Of a stretch of DNA of 7,687 nucleotides, positions 1 through 5,559 are shown piece by piece. Made by a program: the position numbers and the translations under genes. Origin of the DNA: JAZRGE01 sp045644025 (lineage in GTDB: Bacteria; Bacillota; Clostridia; Oscillospirales; Acutalibacteraceae); assembly GCA_045644025.1 (NCBI GenBank), contig JAZRGE010000094.1, positions 1 to 7,687 on the forward strand. The letters run 5' to 3'. Under the pieces are notes generated by a model. That model was not told the origin of the DNA and did not search any database. It saw nothing but the letters and a program-made list of their open reading frames with translations. The stretch's first letter is position 1. Each line of letters starts with the position of its first letter.

Positions 1-345
1 GTGGCAACCGAAGAAGATTATGCAAAAGAGTTCCTTGATTATAAGATATCTGTGAAGGTTGTGGATGATATTAAGGGCGCAATTGCTCATATAATGAAAT
101 ATTCCACGGGCCACAGCGAATGTATTATTACCAACAACGAAGAAAACGCTTTGCTTTTCCAGAAGATGATAGATGCTGCTGCGGTTTACGTGAATGCTTC
201 CACCAGATTCACCGATGGCGGAGAGTTTGGCCTTGGTGCGGAAATGGGTATTTCCACCCAAAAGATGCATGCGAGAGGCCCTATGGGGCTTAAACAGCTT
301 ACCTCATATAAATATCTGATAAAAGGCGAAGGCCAGATCAGATAA
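1..345 (+). CDS. proA: Gamma-glutamyl phosphate reductase, C-terminal part (5' end outside window)
   Basis: This is the end of the NADPH-dependent enzyme that reduces gamma-glutamyl 5-phosphate to glutamate 5-semialdehyde, the second step of proline synthesis, in the cytoplasm. Only the last 114 codons are present; family members are usually about 415 residues. The first codon, GTG, is internal and reads Val, so it is not a start. Residues 21-42 of this fragment match the ProA signature as I remember it: V-x5-A-[LIV]-x-H-I-x2-Y-S-T-x-H-S-E-x-I. Further on are the hallmark blocks VNASTRFTDGGEFGLGAE, GISTQK and HARGPMGL, then the typical ending GQIR. The catalytic cysteine lies upstream of the window. 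The gene ends 17 bases before murI with no terminator between, so the two are probably cotranscribed. The family assignment is secure; the operon is inferred. Confidence 0.97.
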   Translation: MATEEDYAKEFLDYKISVKVVDDIKGAIAHIMKYSTGHSECIITNNEENALLFQKMIDAAAVYVNASTRFTDGGEFGLGAEMGISTQKMHARGPMGLKQLTSYKYLIKGEGQIR

Positions 346-362
346 ACCTTGGAGGAGAGAGA

Positions 363-1151
363 ATGAAAAAGATATTAGGCGTTTTCGATAGCGGAATCGG
401 TGGTCTTTCTGTGCTCAGAGAGCTGGTTTTGCTTGAAGGATACGATGAAATTATCTATTTCGGCGACACAGGCCGTGTGCCTTATGGCACAAGGTCGGAA
501 GCCACCATCACAGAATATGCCAGGCAGGACGTTCGTTTTTTGCTTTCTAAAGGTGCCACTCATATTGCGGCAGCATGCGGCACGGTGAGTGCTATTGCCC
601 TGGATGCGCTGAACGATGAATTCGACGTTCCGGTGATCGGTGTGATTGATGCTGCTGTGAAGGATGCCGTTGCCACAACTAAAAACGGCAAAATCGGCGT
701 TATCGGCACCGCCGCCACCATAAAGAATGGTGTTTATGAGCGCAAGATAAAGCAGATCGATAGCAACGTGGAGGTTATCAACGTTGCTTGCCCGCTTTTT
801 GTGCCCTTGGTAGAATATGGTTTTGCTTCTCTGGAAGATGATGAGACAGTGAAAAGCGCCTGCAGATTCTATCTTCAGCAGATAAAGGATTCCGGCGCCG
901 ATACTCTTATCTTAGGTTGCACACATTATCCCGTGCTGGAAAAATATATTGCCGATTTTATCCCCGGCATAAATATGATAAACATAGGAAAATCCCTTTC
1001 CCGATCTATTGGTGAACAAACCGGAAAAGGGACTTGCAATATCAAATATTATGTGAGCGATGATGCCGAAGGCTTCCGTGCAAATGCTGCAGCGTATCTT
1101 GGCAGGGAGATCGGTGGATCTGTTGAAAAAATAGATATTCAAAATTATTGA
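363..1151 (+). CDS. murI: Glutamate racemase
   Basis: This cytoplasmic, cofactor-independent enzyme interconverts L- and D-glutamate and supplies D-Glu for peptidoglycan. The 262 residues fit the usual family length of about 260-270. Visible motifs are DSGIGGLSV (9-17), DTGRVPYG (35-42), the first catalytic cysteine C72 in ACGTVSA, PLFVPLVEYG (144-153), and the second catalytic cysteine C186 followed by H188 in LGCTHYP. The base following C72 in the protein is Gly instead of the common Asn (CGT instead of CNT), a variant discussed in the findings. The ATG is preceded by GGAGGAGAG at 351-359, which fixes the start. It lies 17 bases after proA, and both proteins use glutamate. Its last 7 bases overlap the convergent lipoprotein gene, with no hairpin terminator between them. 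An aspartate/glutamate racemase-superfamily relative of different specificity is possible but less likely. Confidence 0.95.
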   Translation: MKKILGVFDSGIGGLSVLRELVLLEGYDEIIYFGDTGRVPYGTRSEATITEYARQDVRFLLSKGATHIAAACGTVSAIALDALNDEFDVPVIGVIDAAVKDAVATTKNGKIGVIGTAATIKNGVYERKIKQIDSNVEVINVACPLFVPLVEYGFASLEDDETVKSACRFYLQQIKDSGADTLILGCTHYPVLEKYIADFIPGINMINIGKSLSRSIGEQTGKGTCNIKYYVSDDAEGFRANAAAYLGREIGGSVEKIDIQNY

Positions 1152-2695
1152 GCGCTCACAAAATCGAAGGCTCCGTTGATGTAGTGAAGCTTTTCATAGA
1201 TCTTCGAGTTGCAGATATATTTCTTAGATATATGGCAGATGGGAACAAGGTTTTCTGTTTCCACTGCCATTTTTTCTGCCTGAATAATTTTCTGCTCAAA
1301 TTCATTCATATCACTAGAAAACGAAAGAGAGTTTACAATGCTATCAAACTCCTCGGGCAAGGGCAGACCAATAATTTGCGAAAGGGAAATAAGATAATCT
1401 GCTGCCGAATTAGATTCAGCGCCGATAGGTAGAAGAGCAATGCTGTAGTTGCTGTAGATAAGCGATGAATAAAGCTCCTTGCGGCTGAGCGCCTTGATAT
1501 TCACAAACACCCCAAGATTGCTTTGCCAGGCGGCAGCAATCTGCTTTGCTATAGGCTCCATGTTATCTTCGCTGGAGTAAACGATCGAAACTTTAGGAAA
1601 TTCTCCGCCATATCTTGGCTCCTTGAGTGCGCTAATAAAAGTATCGTAGGCTTCGGTGGGTTGATAATTGTGGGTATAAATCGGTCTGTTGCCCGATCCA
1701 TAAATACCGTTACCAATGCCGGCGGAAGCAGGGATATAGCCTTCTGCTTTTTTGTTTCCCGATTTTTCAGCAATATCTGTTGGATTAATGGAGTGCTTAA
1801 GTGCATTCAGCATATTGCCCTCGGCCAATGTGGGGCTGATATATAGCGCGCAGGTTGTGTTTTCAATATTTAGCAAATTATAATTTTTATAATTAGTGGT
1901 ATTTGCGCCGCTATCCATAGAAATTATATGTATCTTTTCATCGTTAAAATCGGTGGTAAGCTTATCTGTGCTGCCCGAAGCAAAGAGCACGGAATTGTAG
2001 TCGCATAAATAATCGCCCGAATATGTGCTGGATTTTTTTATGGAAATATAGTTTTTATCCTCTTTCCAGCCGCTGACTAAGTAGGCGCCGTTGTAGATGG
2101 TAGTCTTGGTTGCGAGGCCGTACTTGCCGTTGGTGGAATTAAAGAACTCTGCGTTGCAAGGCATAAAAGCCGGCTCGGCTAAATAGGATAAAAATTGAGG
2201 GCAGGGATTTTTTAGCTTGATCACCAACGTGTGCTTATCGCTTGCATAAACGCTGAGAGATTCAATGTCTGCATTGCCATCCAGAATAGCATCTGCACCT
2301 GCGATAGTTCTTATTTTAGTTGCCCCGGGCGACATCGTGGCAGGATCTGCTGTTCTGCGCAGGCCGAAAACAAAATCATCGGCTGTGAGCGGAGTTGAAT
2401 CAGACCAATCTTTATTCTTATAAAGGTTAAATGTGTAGGTCAGTCCGTCTTCGGATACGGTGTAGCTCTTAGCGGCGGCAAGCATTACTTCGCCGTTAAC
2501 TCCGATGCGAGTGAGCCCTTCAAAAACGTTGCGAACAATCATGATTTCTTCGGTGGTGGATGCAATCTGCGGATCAATAGTGGAGGGCAGGGTAGGAATA
2601 TAAAAAGTGATATCGGTGATATCCTCTCGGCGGTTGCAACCGGCAATTCCAAGCATTAAAACAACCGACAACATAAGAGACAATACCCTTTTCAT
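1145..2695 (-). CDS. Extracellular solute-binding lipoprotein, family 5 (peptide/OppA-like)
   Basis: This is probably the membrane-anchored ligand-binding component of an oligopeptide-type ABC importer, facing outward. The N-terminus has a lysine/arginine then hydrophobic signal peptide (residues 1-19) with a lipobox ending IAGC, so C20 should be lipidated. The mature part shows family-5 (SBP_bac_5) features. IDPQ (40-43) is followed by a segment like NVFEGLTR (56-63). Residues 82-114, with EDGLTYTFNL, DWSDSTPLTADDF and FGLRR, form the most characteristic block of OppA/DppA/MppA proteins. Its 516 residues are normal for the family. The start is supported by AGGGAGGA just upstream on the minus strand and by a very good promoter. 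No permease or ATPase genes are in the window, so it is an orphan here and the ligand cannot be named. Its stop overlaps the end of murI. Confidence 0.88.
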   Translation of the reverse strand: MKRVLSLMLSVVLMLGIAGCNRREDITDITFYIPTLPSTIDPQIASTTEEIMIVRNVFEGLTRIGVNGEVMLAAAKSYTVSEDGLTYTFNLYKNKDWSDSTPLTADDFVFGLRRTADPATMSPGATKIRTIAGADAILDGNADIESLSVYASDKHTLVIKLKNPCPQFLSYLAEPAFMPCNAEFFNSTNGKYGLATKTTIYNGAYLVSGWKEDKNYISIKKSSTYSGDYLCDYNSVLFASGSTDKLTTDFNDEKIHIISMDSGANTTNYKNYNLLNIENTTCALYISPTLAEGNMLNALKHSINPTDIAEKSGNKKAEGYIPASAGIGNGIYGSGNRPIYTHNYQPTEAYDTFISALKEPRYGGEFPKVSIVYSSEDNMEPIAKQIAAAWQSNLGVFVNIKALSRKELYSSLIYSNYSIALLPIGAESNSAADYLISLSQIIGLPLPEEFDSIVNSLSFSSDMNEFEQKIIQAEKMAVETENLVPICHISKKYICNSKIYEKLHYINGAFDFVSAQ

Positions 2696-2723
2696 CTTTA
2701 TTCCTCCCTTGATATTTTATTTG

Positions 2724-2752
2724 ATTATATAATATTTTTCATCAATGTGCAA
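2724..2752 (-). promoter_or_regulatory. Sigma-A promoter of the solute-binding lipoprotein gene
   Basis: Read on the minus strand, TTGCAC (2752-2747) and TATAAT (2729-2724) are separated by exactly 17 bases. This is close to the housekeeping consensus. It predicts a start near 2717 and a leader of about 20 bases carrying the AGGGAGGA ribosome site. It stands back-to-back with the tRNA promoter. Confidence 0.85.
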
Positions 2753-2779
2753 CAATAGATATAAAGTTAAAATTTTCTC

Positions 2780-2808
2780 TTGATTTTCAGCTTGGTTTGT
2801 TGTATAAT
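2780..2808 (+). promoter_or_regulatory. Sigma-A promoter of the tRNA-Leu gene
   Basis: TTGATT (2780-2785), a 17-base spacer and a perfect TATAAT (2803-2808) lie just ahead of the tRNA. The predicted start near 2815 leaves a precursor leader of only about 8 bases. Confidence 0.82.
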
Positions 2809-2822
2809 TCGCAAAGTGAGAT

Positions 2823-2909
2823 GCCGGTGTGATGGAATTGGCAGACGTGCTGGACTCAAAATCCAGTGGTAGCGATACCGTGCGGGTTCGACCCCCGCCA
2901 CCGGCACCA
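2823..2909 (+). tRNA. tRNA-Leu, anticodon CAA (decodes UUG)
   Basis: This is a class II (long variable arm) leucine tRNA of 87 bases with CCA encoded in the gene. The acceptor stem GCCGGTG (2823-2829) pairs with CACCGGC (2899-2905), followed by discriminator A2906 and CCA 2907-2909. The anticodon stem CTGGA/TCCAG encloses the loop CTCAAAA, giving anticodon CAA at 2857-2859. The T stem GCGGG/CCCGC encloses TTCGACC (2887-2893). The region between 2867 and 2881 forms the variable arm. All stems are fully paired, so the gene looks functional. It is a single gene with its own promoter and terminator. Confidence 0.97.
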
Positions 2910-2910
2910 A

Positions 2911-2953
2911 AAAAGAACGAACTTTTGTCTATCGAATAAAAGTTCGTTCTTTT
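2911..2953 (+). terminator. Terminator of tRNA-Leu (16-bp perfect hairpin)
   Basis: Bases 2911-2926 and 2938-2953 are perfect reverse complements around an 11-base loop. The A-rich 5' side and T-rich 3' side make it an intrinsic terminator that could work in both directions. It begins 2 bases after the tRNA CCA end. Confidence 0.9.
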
Positions 2954-3005
2954 CATATTTTTGGCACATTTTCGGGCAAAATAGCGCTAAATCAAGGAAA
3001 ACTAA

Positions 3006-3119
3006 ATGAAAATCAGAGTCGGAGTGGCTGGAAATGTTGCTCCGGCTCTATTTTTATATCTCAAAACAGCAAAAACATTACGTCGTGAGAGACTTATACC
3101 AAAAAAGATGGAAGGTTGA
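3006..3119 (+). CDS. Doubtful short ORF, 37 codons, possibly a gene remnant
   Basis: An ATG at 3006 opens a 37-codon frame ending in TGA at 3117-3119. A weak AAGGA lies 7 bases upstream (2994-2998). The product would begin MKIRVGVAGNVAP, then a short hydrophobic stretch (ALFLYL), then a basic tail (KTLRRERLIPKK). I do not recognise it. The first third of the frame is also the hairpin at 3015-3049, so the open frame may be accidental. It could be the decayed end of a mobile-element gene left beside a tRNA, but nothing in the window proves that. Low confidence that it is translated. Confidence 0.2.
   Translation: MKIRVGVAGNVAPALFLYLKTAKTLRRERLIPKKMEG
3015..3049 (+). terminator. Terminator-like hairpin
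   Basis: AGAGTCGGAG (3015-3024) pairs with CTCCGGCTCT (3040-3049), all 10 positions pairing if one G-U is allowed, around a 15-base loop. It is followed by ATTTTTAT. It would act on plus-strand transcription, yet the tRNA upstream already has its own terminator. So it may serve a lost gene or be a backup. Confidence 0.5.
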
Positions 3120-3151
3120 CGAAGCACTGAAAAAATAGCGCGTGTTTCTTA

Positions 3152-3180
3152 TTTACATATACAGATATTTACGATATAAT
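3152..3180 (+). promoter_or_regulatory. Promoter upstream of the SGNH hydrolase (distal)
   Basis: TTTACA (3152-3157), a 17-base spacer and a perfect TATAAT (3175-3180) form a near-consensus sigma-A promoter. The first clear gene downstream is the hydrolase at 3291, giving a leader of about 100 bases. An AAAGGAG at 3181-3187 follows directly but has no usable reading frame after it. Confidence 0.72.
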
Positions 3181-3199
3181 AAAGGAGTATATTTGTAAC

Positions 3200-3220
3200 C
3201 ATTCGTGGGGATAACGAATG
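3200..3220. promoter_or_regulatory. Inverted repeat between the two hydrolase promoters
   Basis: CATTCGT (3200-3206) and ACGAATG (3214-3220) are perfect 7-base inverted arms around the spacer GGGGATA. The position, after the distal promoter and before the proximal one, suits a repressor operator or a leader stem-loop. No T-run follows, so it is not a terminator. Confidence 0.4.
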
Positions 3221-3242
3221 TAAAAGTTTGTCAAAAAATATG

Positions 3243-3251
3243 TGGTATAAT
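3243..3251 (+). promoter_or_regulatory. Extended -10 promoter of the SGNH hydrolase (proximal)
   Basis: TGGTATAAT is a perfect extended -10 element (TGnTATAAT). No good -35 is found at the right distance; a TTGTCA at 3228-3233 is too close, at 12 bases. The predicted start near 3258 gives a leader of about 33 bases. Confidence 0.55.
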
Positions 3252-3290
3252 TAAGTTGCACATAAAATCAAAACAAAGGTGGTATTGAAA

Positions 3291-3944
3291 ATGATTTTTG
3301 AAAATATGGACAGAATTGTATTTGCAGGTGACTCTGTCACTGATATGGGCAGCACTAACCCCGTGGGTGAAGGACTTTTTGAAAACGTCGGAAGAAGCTA
3401 CGTCAGGGTCATTGAAAATATGTTGGCGGTTTATTACCCAGAGATCAAGATTCGTGTTACCAATTCGGGAATATCGGGTAATACCAGCCGTGATCTTTTG
3501 CAAAGATTTGACCGTGATGTTGTTGATTTGAAACCCAATTGGGTCTCTATCTGCATAGGAATCAACGATGTTTGGCGTCAATTCGATTCGCCCGCCATCG
3601 TAGATTCTCACGTATTGCCTGATGAATATGAAAGCAATATGGAAGCAATGATTCGGAAAGTGAAAGATCACGTTAAGGGCATTTTTATTCTTTCTCCCTA
3701 CATAATGGAACCGAATACGGAAGATATGATGCGTAAAAGAATGGATGAATATGTCCATATCTGCCGTAGGCTTGCTGAAAAGCACAACTGCATTTATGTT
3801 GATTTTCAAAGAATGTACGAGGATTACTGTAAAATTCGCCATTCATCCTATATCGCTTGGGACAGAATACATCCCAATCAAATAGGAGCCACGCTTATGG
3901 CAAGAGCGTTCCTAAATAAATGTGACTTTGATTATAACAAATAA
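3291..3944 (+). CDS. SGNH/GDSL-family hydrolase (esterase or deacetylase)
   Basis: This is a probable ester-hydrolysing enzyme of the GDSL/SGNH fold, 217 residues, with no signal peptide and so probably cytoplasmic. All four blocks that name the fold are present. They are the nucleophile S15 in FAGDSVTD, glycine in NSGISGNTS (58-66), N92 in IGIND, and D191 with H194 in WDRIHPN. This matches small intracellular lysophospholipase L1-like or carbohydrate acetylesterase-like members, but the sequence does not reveal the substrate. I chose ATG 3291 because AAAGGTGG (3275-3282) sits 8 bases before it. An in-frame GTG at 3279 lies inside that ribosome site and is unlikely to be used. An ATG at residue 6 is a less likely alternative. 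It is a single-gene unit with two candidate promoters upstream and a strong terminator at 4022-4053. Confidence 0.88.
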   Translation: MIFENMDRIVFAGDSVTDMGSTNPVGEGLFENVGRSYVRVIENMLAVYYPEIKIRVTNSGISGNTSRDLLQRFDRDVVDLKPNWVSICIGINDVWRQFDSPAIVDSHVLPDEYESNMEAMIRKVKDHVKGIFILSPYIMEPNTEDMMRKRMDEYVHICRRLAEKHNCIYVDFQRMYEDYCKIRHSSYIAWDRIHPNQIGATLMARAFLNKCDFDYNK

Positions 3945-3963
3945 GTAAAAGTTAATATATTTG

Positions 3964-4023
3964 ATGGAGCACGTTGCCAAACTGATACAATCACGCACCT
4001 TTTGGTCGTTCTTCCGCATCTAA
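3964..4023 (+). CDS. Doubtful 19-codon ORF after the hydrolase, possible remnant
   Basis: An ATG at 3964 opens 19 codons (MEHVAKLIQSRTFWSFFRI) ending at TAA 4021-4023, which touches the base of the terminator hairpin. No ribosome site precedes it. The stretch is richer in G and C than the bases on either side, and it runs directly into a strong terminator, as the end of a real gene would. It may be the last piece of a decayed gene. Very uncertain. Confidence 0.15.
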   Translation: MEHVAKLIQSRTFWSFFRI

Positions 4024-4053
4024 AAACACATCCGTTTTACCGGATGTGTTTTT
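4022..4053 (+). terminator. Terminator after the SGNH hydrolase (13-bp hairpin)
   Basis: Bases 4022-4034 and 4041-4053 are perfect reverse complements with a 6-base loop. The GC-rich tip (CATCCG/CGGATG) and A/T-rich base give a T-run to 4055. The A-run on the other side would let it stop transcription in both directions. Confidence 0.9.
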
Positions 4054-4056
4054 TTG

Positions 4057-4085
4057 TTGTTTTCTTTTATATTAAATGTTATAAT
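4057..4085 (+). promoter_or_regulatory. Promoter of the four-helix membrane protein gene
   Basis: TTGTTT (4057-4062), a 17-base spacer and TATAAT (4080-4085) lie directly after the terminator. The predicted start near 4092 gives a leader of about 26 bases. A second TATAAT at 4091-4096 lacks a matching -35. Confidence 0.68.
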
Positions 4086-4117
4086 TTTATTATAATAAAT
4101 GATGAGGAGAGAAAAAA

Positions 4118-4588
4118 ATGAAGAAAATGCAGAAGTTATTTACATTCCTTTATTATCCTGCGGTTTTTCTTGTTGCCTTGCTGCTTGTTTGTCTTGCAAA
4201 CGTGATAATTTCTTTTTATCCTCTAAATGCACACACCTTTGGCTATGGCTTGCTCACTTTTTTGATAGTGTTTTTTATTGTTGCCCCGTGTGTAATCGCG
4301 GCGGCATCCAGATTCAGCCTGCTTAAATGGCGCTTTGATCCGTTTGTTGCGTCGATTTATCCGTTGCTGATTATGATCTGGGTTTTCTCCAACACGATGT
4401 TGCAGACTCCGGATTTTGCAACAGCTATTTCAAGATTTATTGAAAAGCTTATAGATATAAGCAGCATATTTTCCTTGGCTCCAATACTTATAATCTCTTA
4501 TATATTTGTGCTTGCATGTTCTTATTCTGTTGCCAGAGTGAAGGGCGAGAGTATTGGATTTAAGTTGCTGGGAAAATTAATCAAATAA
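4118..4588 (+). CDS. Unrecognised four-helix membrane protein
   Basis: I do not recognise this 156-residue protein. It has four hydrophobic segments of membrane-spanning length: about residues 10-33, 43-64, 76-95 and 116-138. A short basic N-terminus (MKKMQK) and a basic C-terminal tail (residues 140-156, with several Lys) suggest both ends face the cytoplasm. Prolines occur in or next to all four helices (P14, P57, P82, P122). There is no visible catalytic motif or soluble domain. The start is well supported by GAGGAG at 4104-4109, 8 bases before the ATG; a second ATG at residue 4 is possible. It is a single-gene unit with its own promoter and a shared terminator, convergent with another membrane-protein gene. 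Real as a gene, function unknown. Confidence 0.75.
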   Translation: MKKMQKLFTFLYYPAVFLVALLLVCLANVIISFYPLNAHTFGYGLLTFLIVFFIVAPCVIAAASRFSLLKWRFDPFVASIYPLLIMIWVFSNTMLQTPDFATAISRFIEKLIDISSIFSLAPILIISYIFVLACSYSVARVKGESIGFKLLGKLIK

Positions 4589-4593
4589 AAATT

Positions 4594-4615
4594 AGAGAGC
4601 TCCGAAGAGCTCTCT
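4594..4615. terminator. Bidirectional terminator between convergent genes
   Basis: AGAGAGCTC (4594-4602) and GAGCTCTCT (4607-4615) form a perfect 9-bp stem with a CGAA tetraloop, followed by seven Ts. On the minus strand it is followed by AATTTTTATTT. So it can serve both the four-helix protein gene, whose stop is 5 bases before it, and the YwaF-like gene, whose stop is 4 bases after it. Confidence 0.9.
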
Positions 4616-4619
4616 TTTT

Positions 4620-5432
4620 TTATGCTTTTATTTTTTTCTTTGTTGCAATAAATTTTATATGCTTGCACGCCAGAATAATCACATAAGAAGCCAGGGTGAA
4701 GGCGCCGATATAGAAGATAAGGCACCAAGGATATGCCACGTTGTGCTGCACGATGGAATAAACGGGAAGGCTGGGCTCGCAATGGGGGCTTATGAAGAAC
4801 ATATTAAATGTGTGCTCTTCCAAAAGCCTGCTTATATAAGCGATTTCGTTCATCACAGTGGCAATGGCCATGCAGGATGCAAAAACGGCGGCACCTTTAA
4901 GCACGGTCTTGTAGGAGAGTTCCACATAGCCCGAATAGAGCAGGTAGATCGCCAGAACAATCATCGTGCCGTGGCAGACCATAGTCTGCAAAGTGATACC
5001 CAACGTGTGAGAAAATACATCTCCCGGATAAAACATCACACATAAGCCTGCAAAGAAAGCAAAGGTGGCAAGATAGGAGCAAAGAGCATCGTGAACCCTG
5101 CCTTTGCGAATTACAGATGCCAGAAGACCTACGTACATCGGTGTGGAACAGAATTGGAAGGGGAAGGCATACCAGCTGTAATTAAAAGAAATACCGTTTT
5201 CATAGGAAAAACTATAATTTATCTGCTTATAAATTTCCAGCAGGAAGACTGCAAGCGAGATTGCAAAAATCACATTTACTTGCCTGCTCTTGGGCGATTT
5301 CTTTTGCCAGAAGCATAGTGCAACGGTTGAGCCTATAATGCATAGCACCCACAAAAGATGTGCCCAACCATAGAGTGCAGGCATTTCTGTTTTGTAATCT
5401 AAAAACCTTAAAACATCCTGCCAAAAAGACAT
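4620..5432 (-). CDS. YwaF/TIGR02206-like seven-helix membrane protein
   Basis: This 270-residue protein has about seven hydrophobic segments: roughly residues 22-42, 52-72, 88-108, 117-136, 149-168, 180-200 and 235-258. It has a basic C-terminal tail (KHIKFIATKKKIKA). The size, the number of helices, and the FPFQFCSTP motif (90-98) at the start of helix 3 recall the TIGR02206/YwaF family of conserved integral membrane proteins, whose function is not established. Other possibly conserved residues are H154-G155 and N195-E196. The family call is from memory of its pattern, not a search. The start has AAAGG about 10 bases upstream on the minus strand, a modest ribosome site. An extended -10 promoter precedes it. 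It is divergent from the DUF421 operon and convergent with the four-helix protein gene. Confidence 0.72.
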   Translation of the reverse strand: MSFWQDVLRFLDYKTEMPALYGWAHLLWVLCIIGSTVALCFWQKKSPKSRQVNVIFAISLAVFLLEIYKQINYSFSYENGISFNYSWYAFPFQFCSTPMYVGLLASVIRKGRVHDALCSYLATFAFFAGLCVMFYPGDVFSHTLGITLQTMVCHGTMIVLAIYLLYSGYVELSYKTVLKGAAVFASCMAIATVMNEIAYISRLLEEHTFNMFFISPHCEPSLPVYSIVQHNVAYPWCLIFYIGAFTLASYVIILACKHIKFIATKKKIKA

Positions 5433-5471
5433 ATCATCAAGACCTTTGCTATGAAATTTATAATTTATTAC

Positions 5472-5499
5472 ATTATATCACTTCGTGTCGAAAAGTCTA
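5472..5499 (-). promoter_or_regulatory. Extended -10 promoter of the YwaF-like gene
   Basis: On the minus strand TGATATAAT (5480-5472) is a perfect TGnTATAAT. A weak -35, TAGACT (5499-5494), lies 16 bases upstream. The predicted start near 5465 gives a leader of about 33 bases. Confidence 0.62.
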
Positions 5500-5513
5500 T
5501 AAAATGTTTTTCA

Positions 5514-5542
5514 GTATAAAGTTCGTTTTTCTAAACAAAATA
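5514..5542 (+). promoter_or_regulatory. Candidate sporulation-type (sigma-G-like) promoter of the DUF421 operon
   Basis: No convincing sigma-A promoter is seen before the DUF421 gene. GTATA (5514-5518), a 17-base spacer and CAAAATA (5536-5542) resemble the forespore sigma-G pattern, roughly GHATR, 17-18 bases, CATNMTA, with one mismatch in the -10. In AT-rich DNA this can arise by chance, so it is a suggestion only. Confidence 0.25.
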
Positions 5543-5547
5543 TAAAC

Positions 5548-5554
5548 GGGTGAT
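5548..5554 (+). promoter_or_regulatory. Ribosome site deciding the TTG start of the DUF421 gene
   Basis: GGGTGAT can pair with the ATCACC part of the 16S 3' end. It lies 5 bases before the TTG at 5560, supporting that start over the GTG at 5566, which would be 11 bases away. Confidence 0.5.
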
Positions 5555-5559
5555 AATAT

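Larger units (their letters stand above)
2954..3290. other. Intergenic region without a confident gene
   Basis: This stretch of about 340 bases separates the tRNA terminator from the hydrolase gene. It holds a terminator-like hairpin (3015-3049) inside a doubtful 37-codon ORF (3006-3119), two candidate promoters, and a 7-bp inverted repeat between them. I see no transposase, no repeat of the tRNA 3' end and no other convincing coding signal. Confidence 0.6.

Noticed and set aside
1..3. GTG at the first base as a start codon for the proA fragment
   Set aside because: The reading frame is the middle of ProA and nothing upstream is visible, so the codon is internal valine.
2823..2909. tRNA-Leu as the attachment site of an integrated element
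   Set aside because: No integrase is present and the 3' end of the tRNA is not repeated anywhere in the window.
2717..2956. Minus-strand open frame across the tRNA-Leu gene
   Set aside because: It is antisense to a perfectly folded tRNA and its terminator. The GGGRTR-like stretch is simply the reversed T arm and variable arm.
3228..3251. TTGTCA as the -35 for the proximal hydrolase promoter
   Set aside because: Only 12 bases separate it from TATAAT, too short for sigma-A. The extended -10 explains the promoter better.
3231..3842. 203-codon minus-strand frame opposite the SGNH hydrolase
   Set aside because: The plus strand has all four SGNH motifs, a ribosome site and promoters. The minus frame has none of these and is a shadow.
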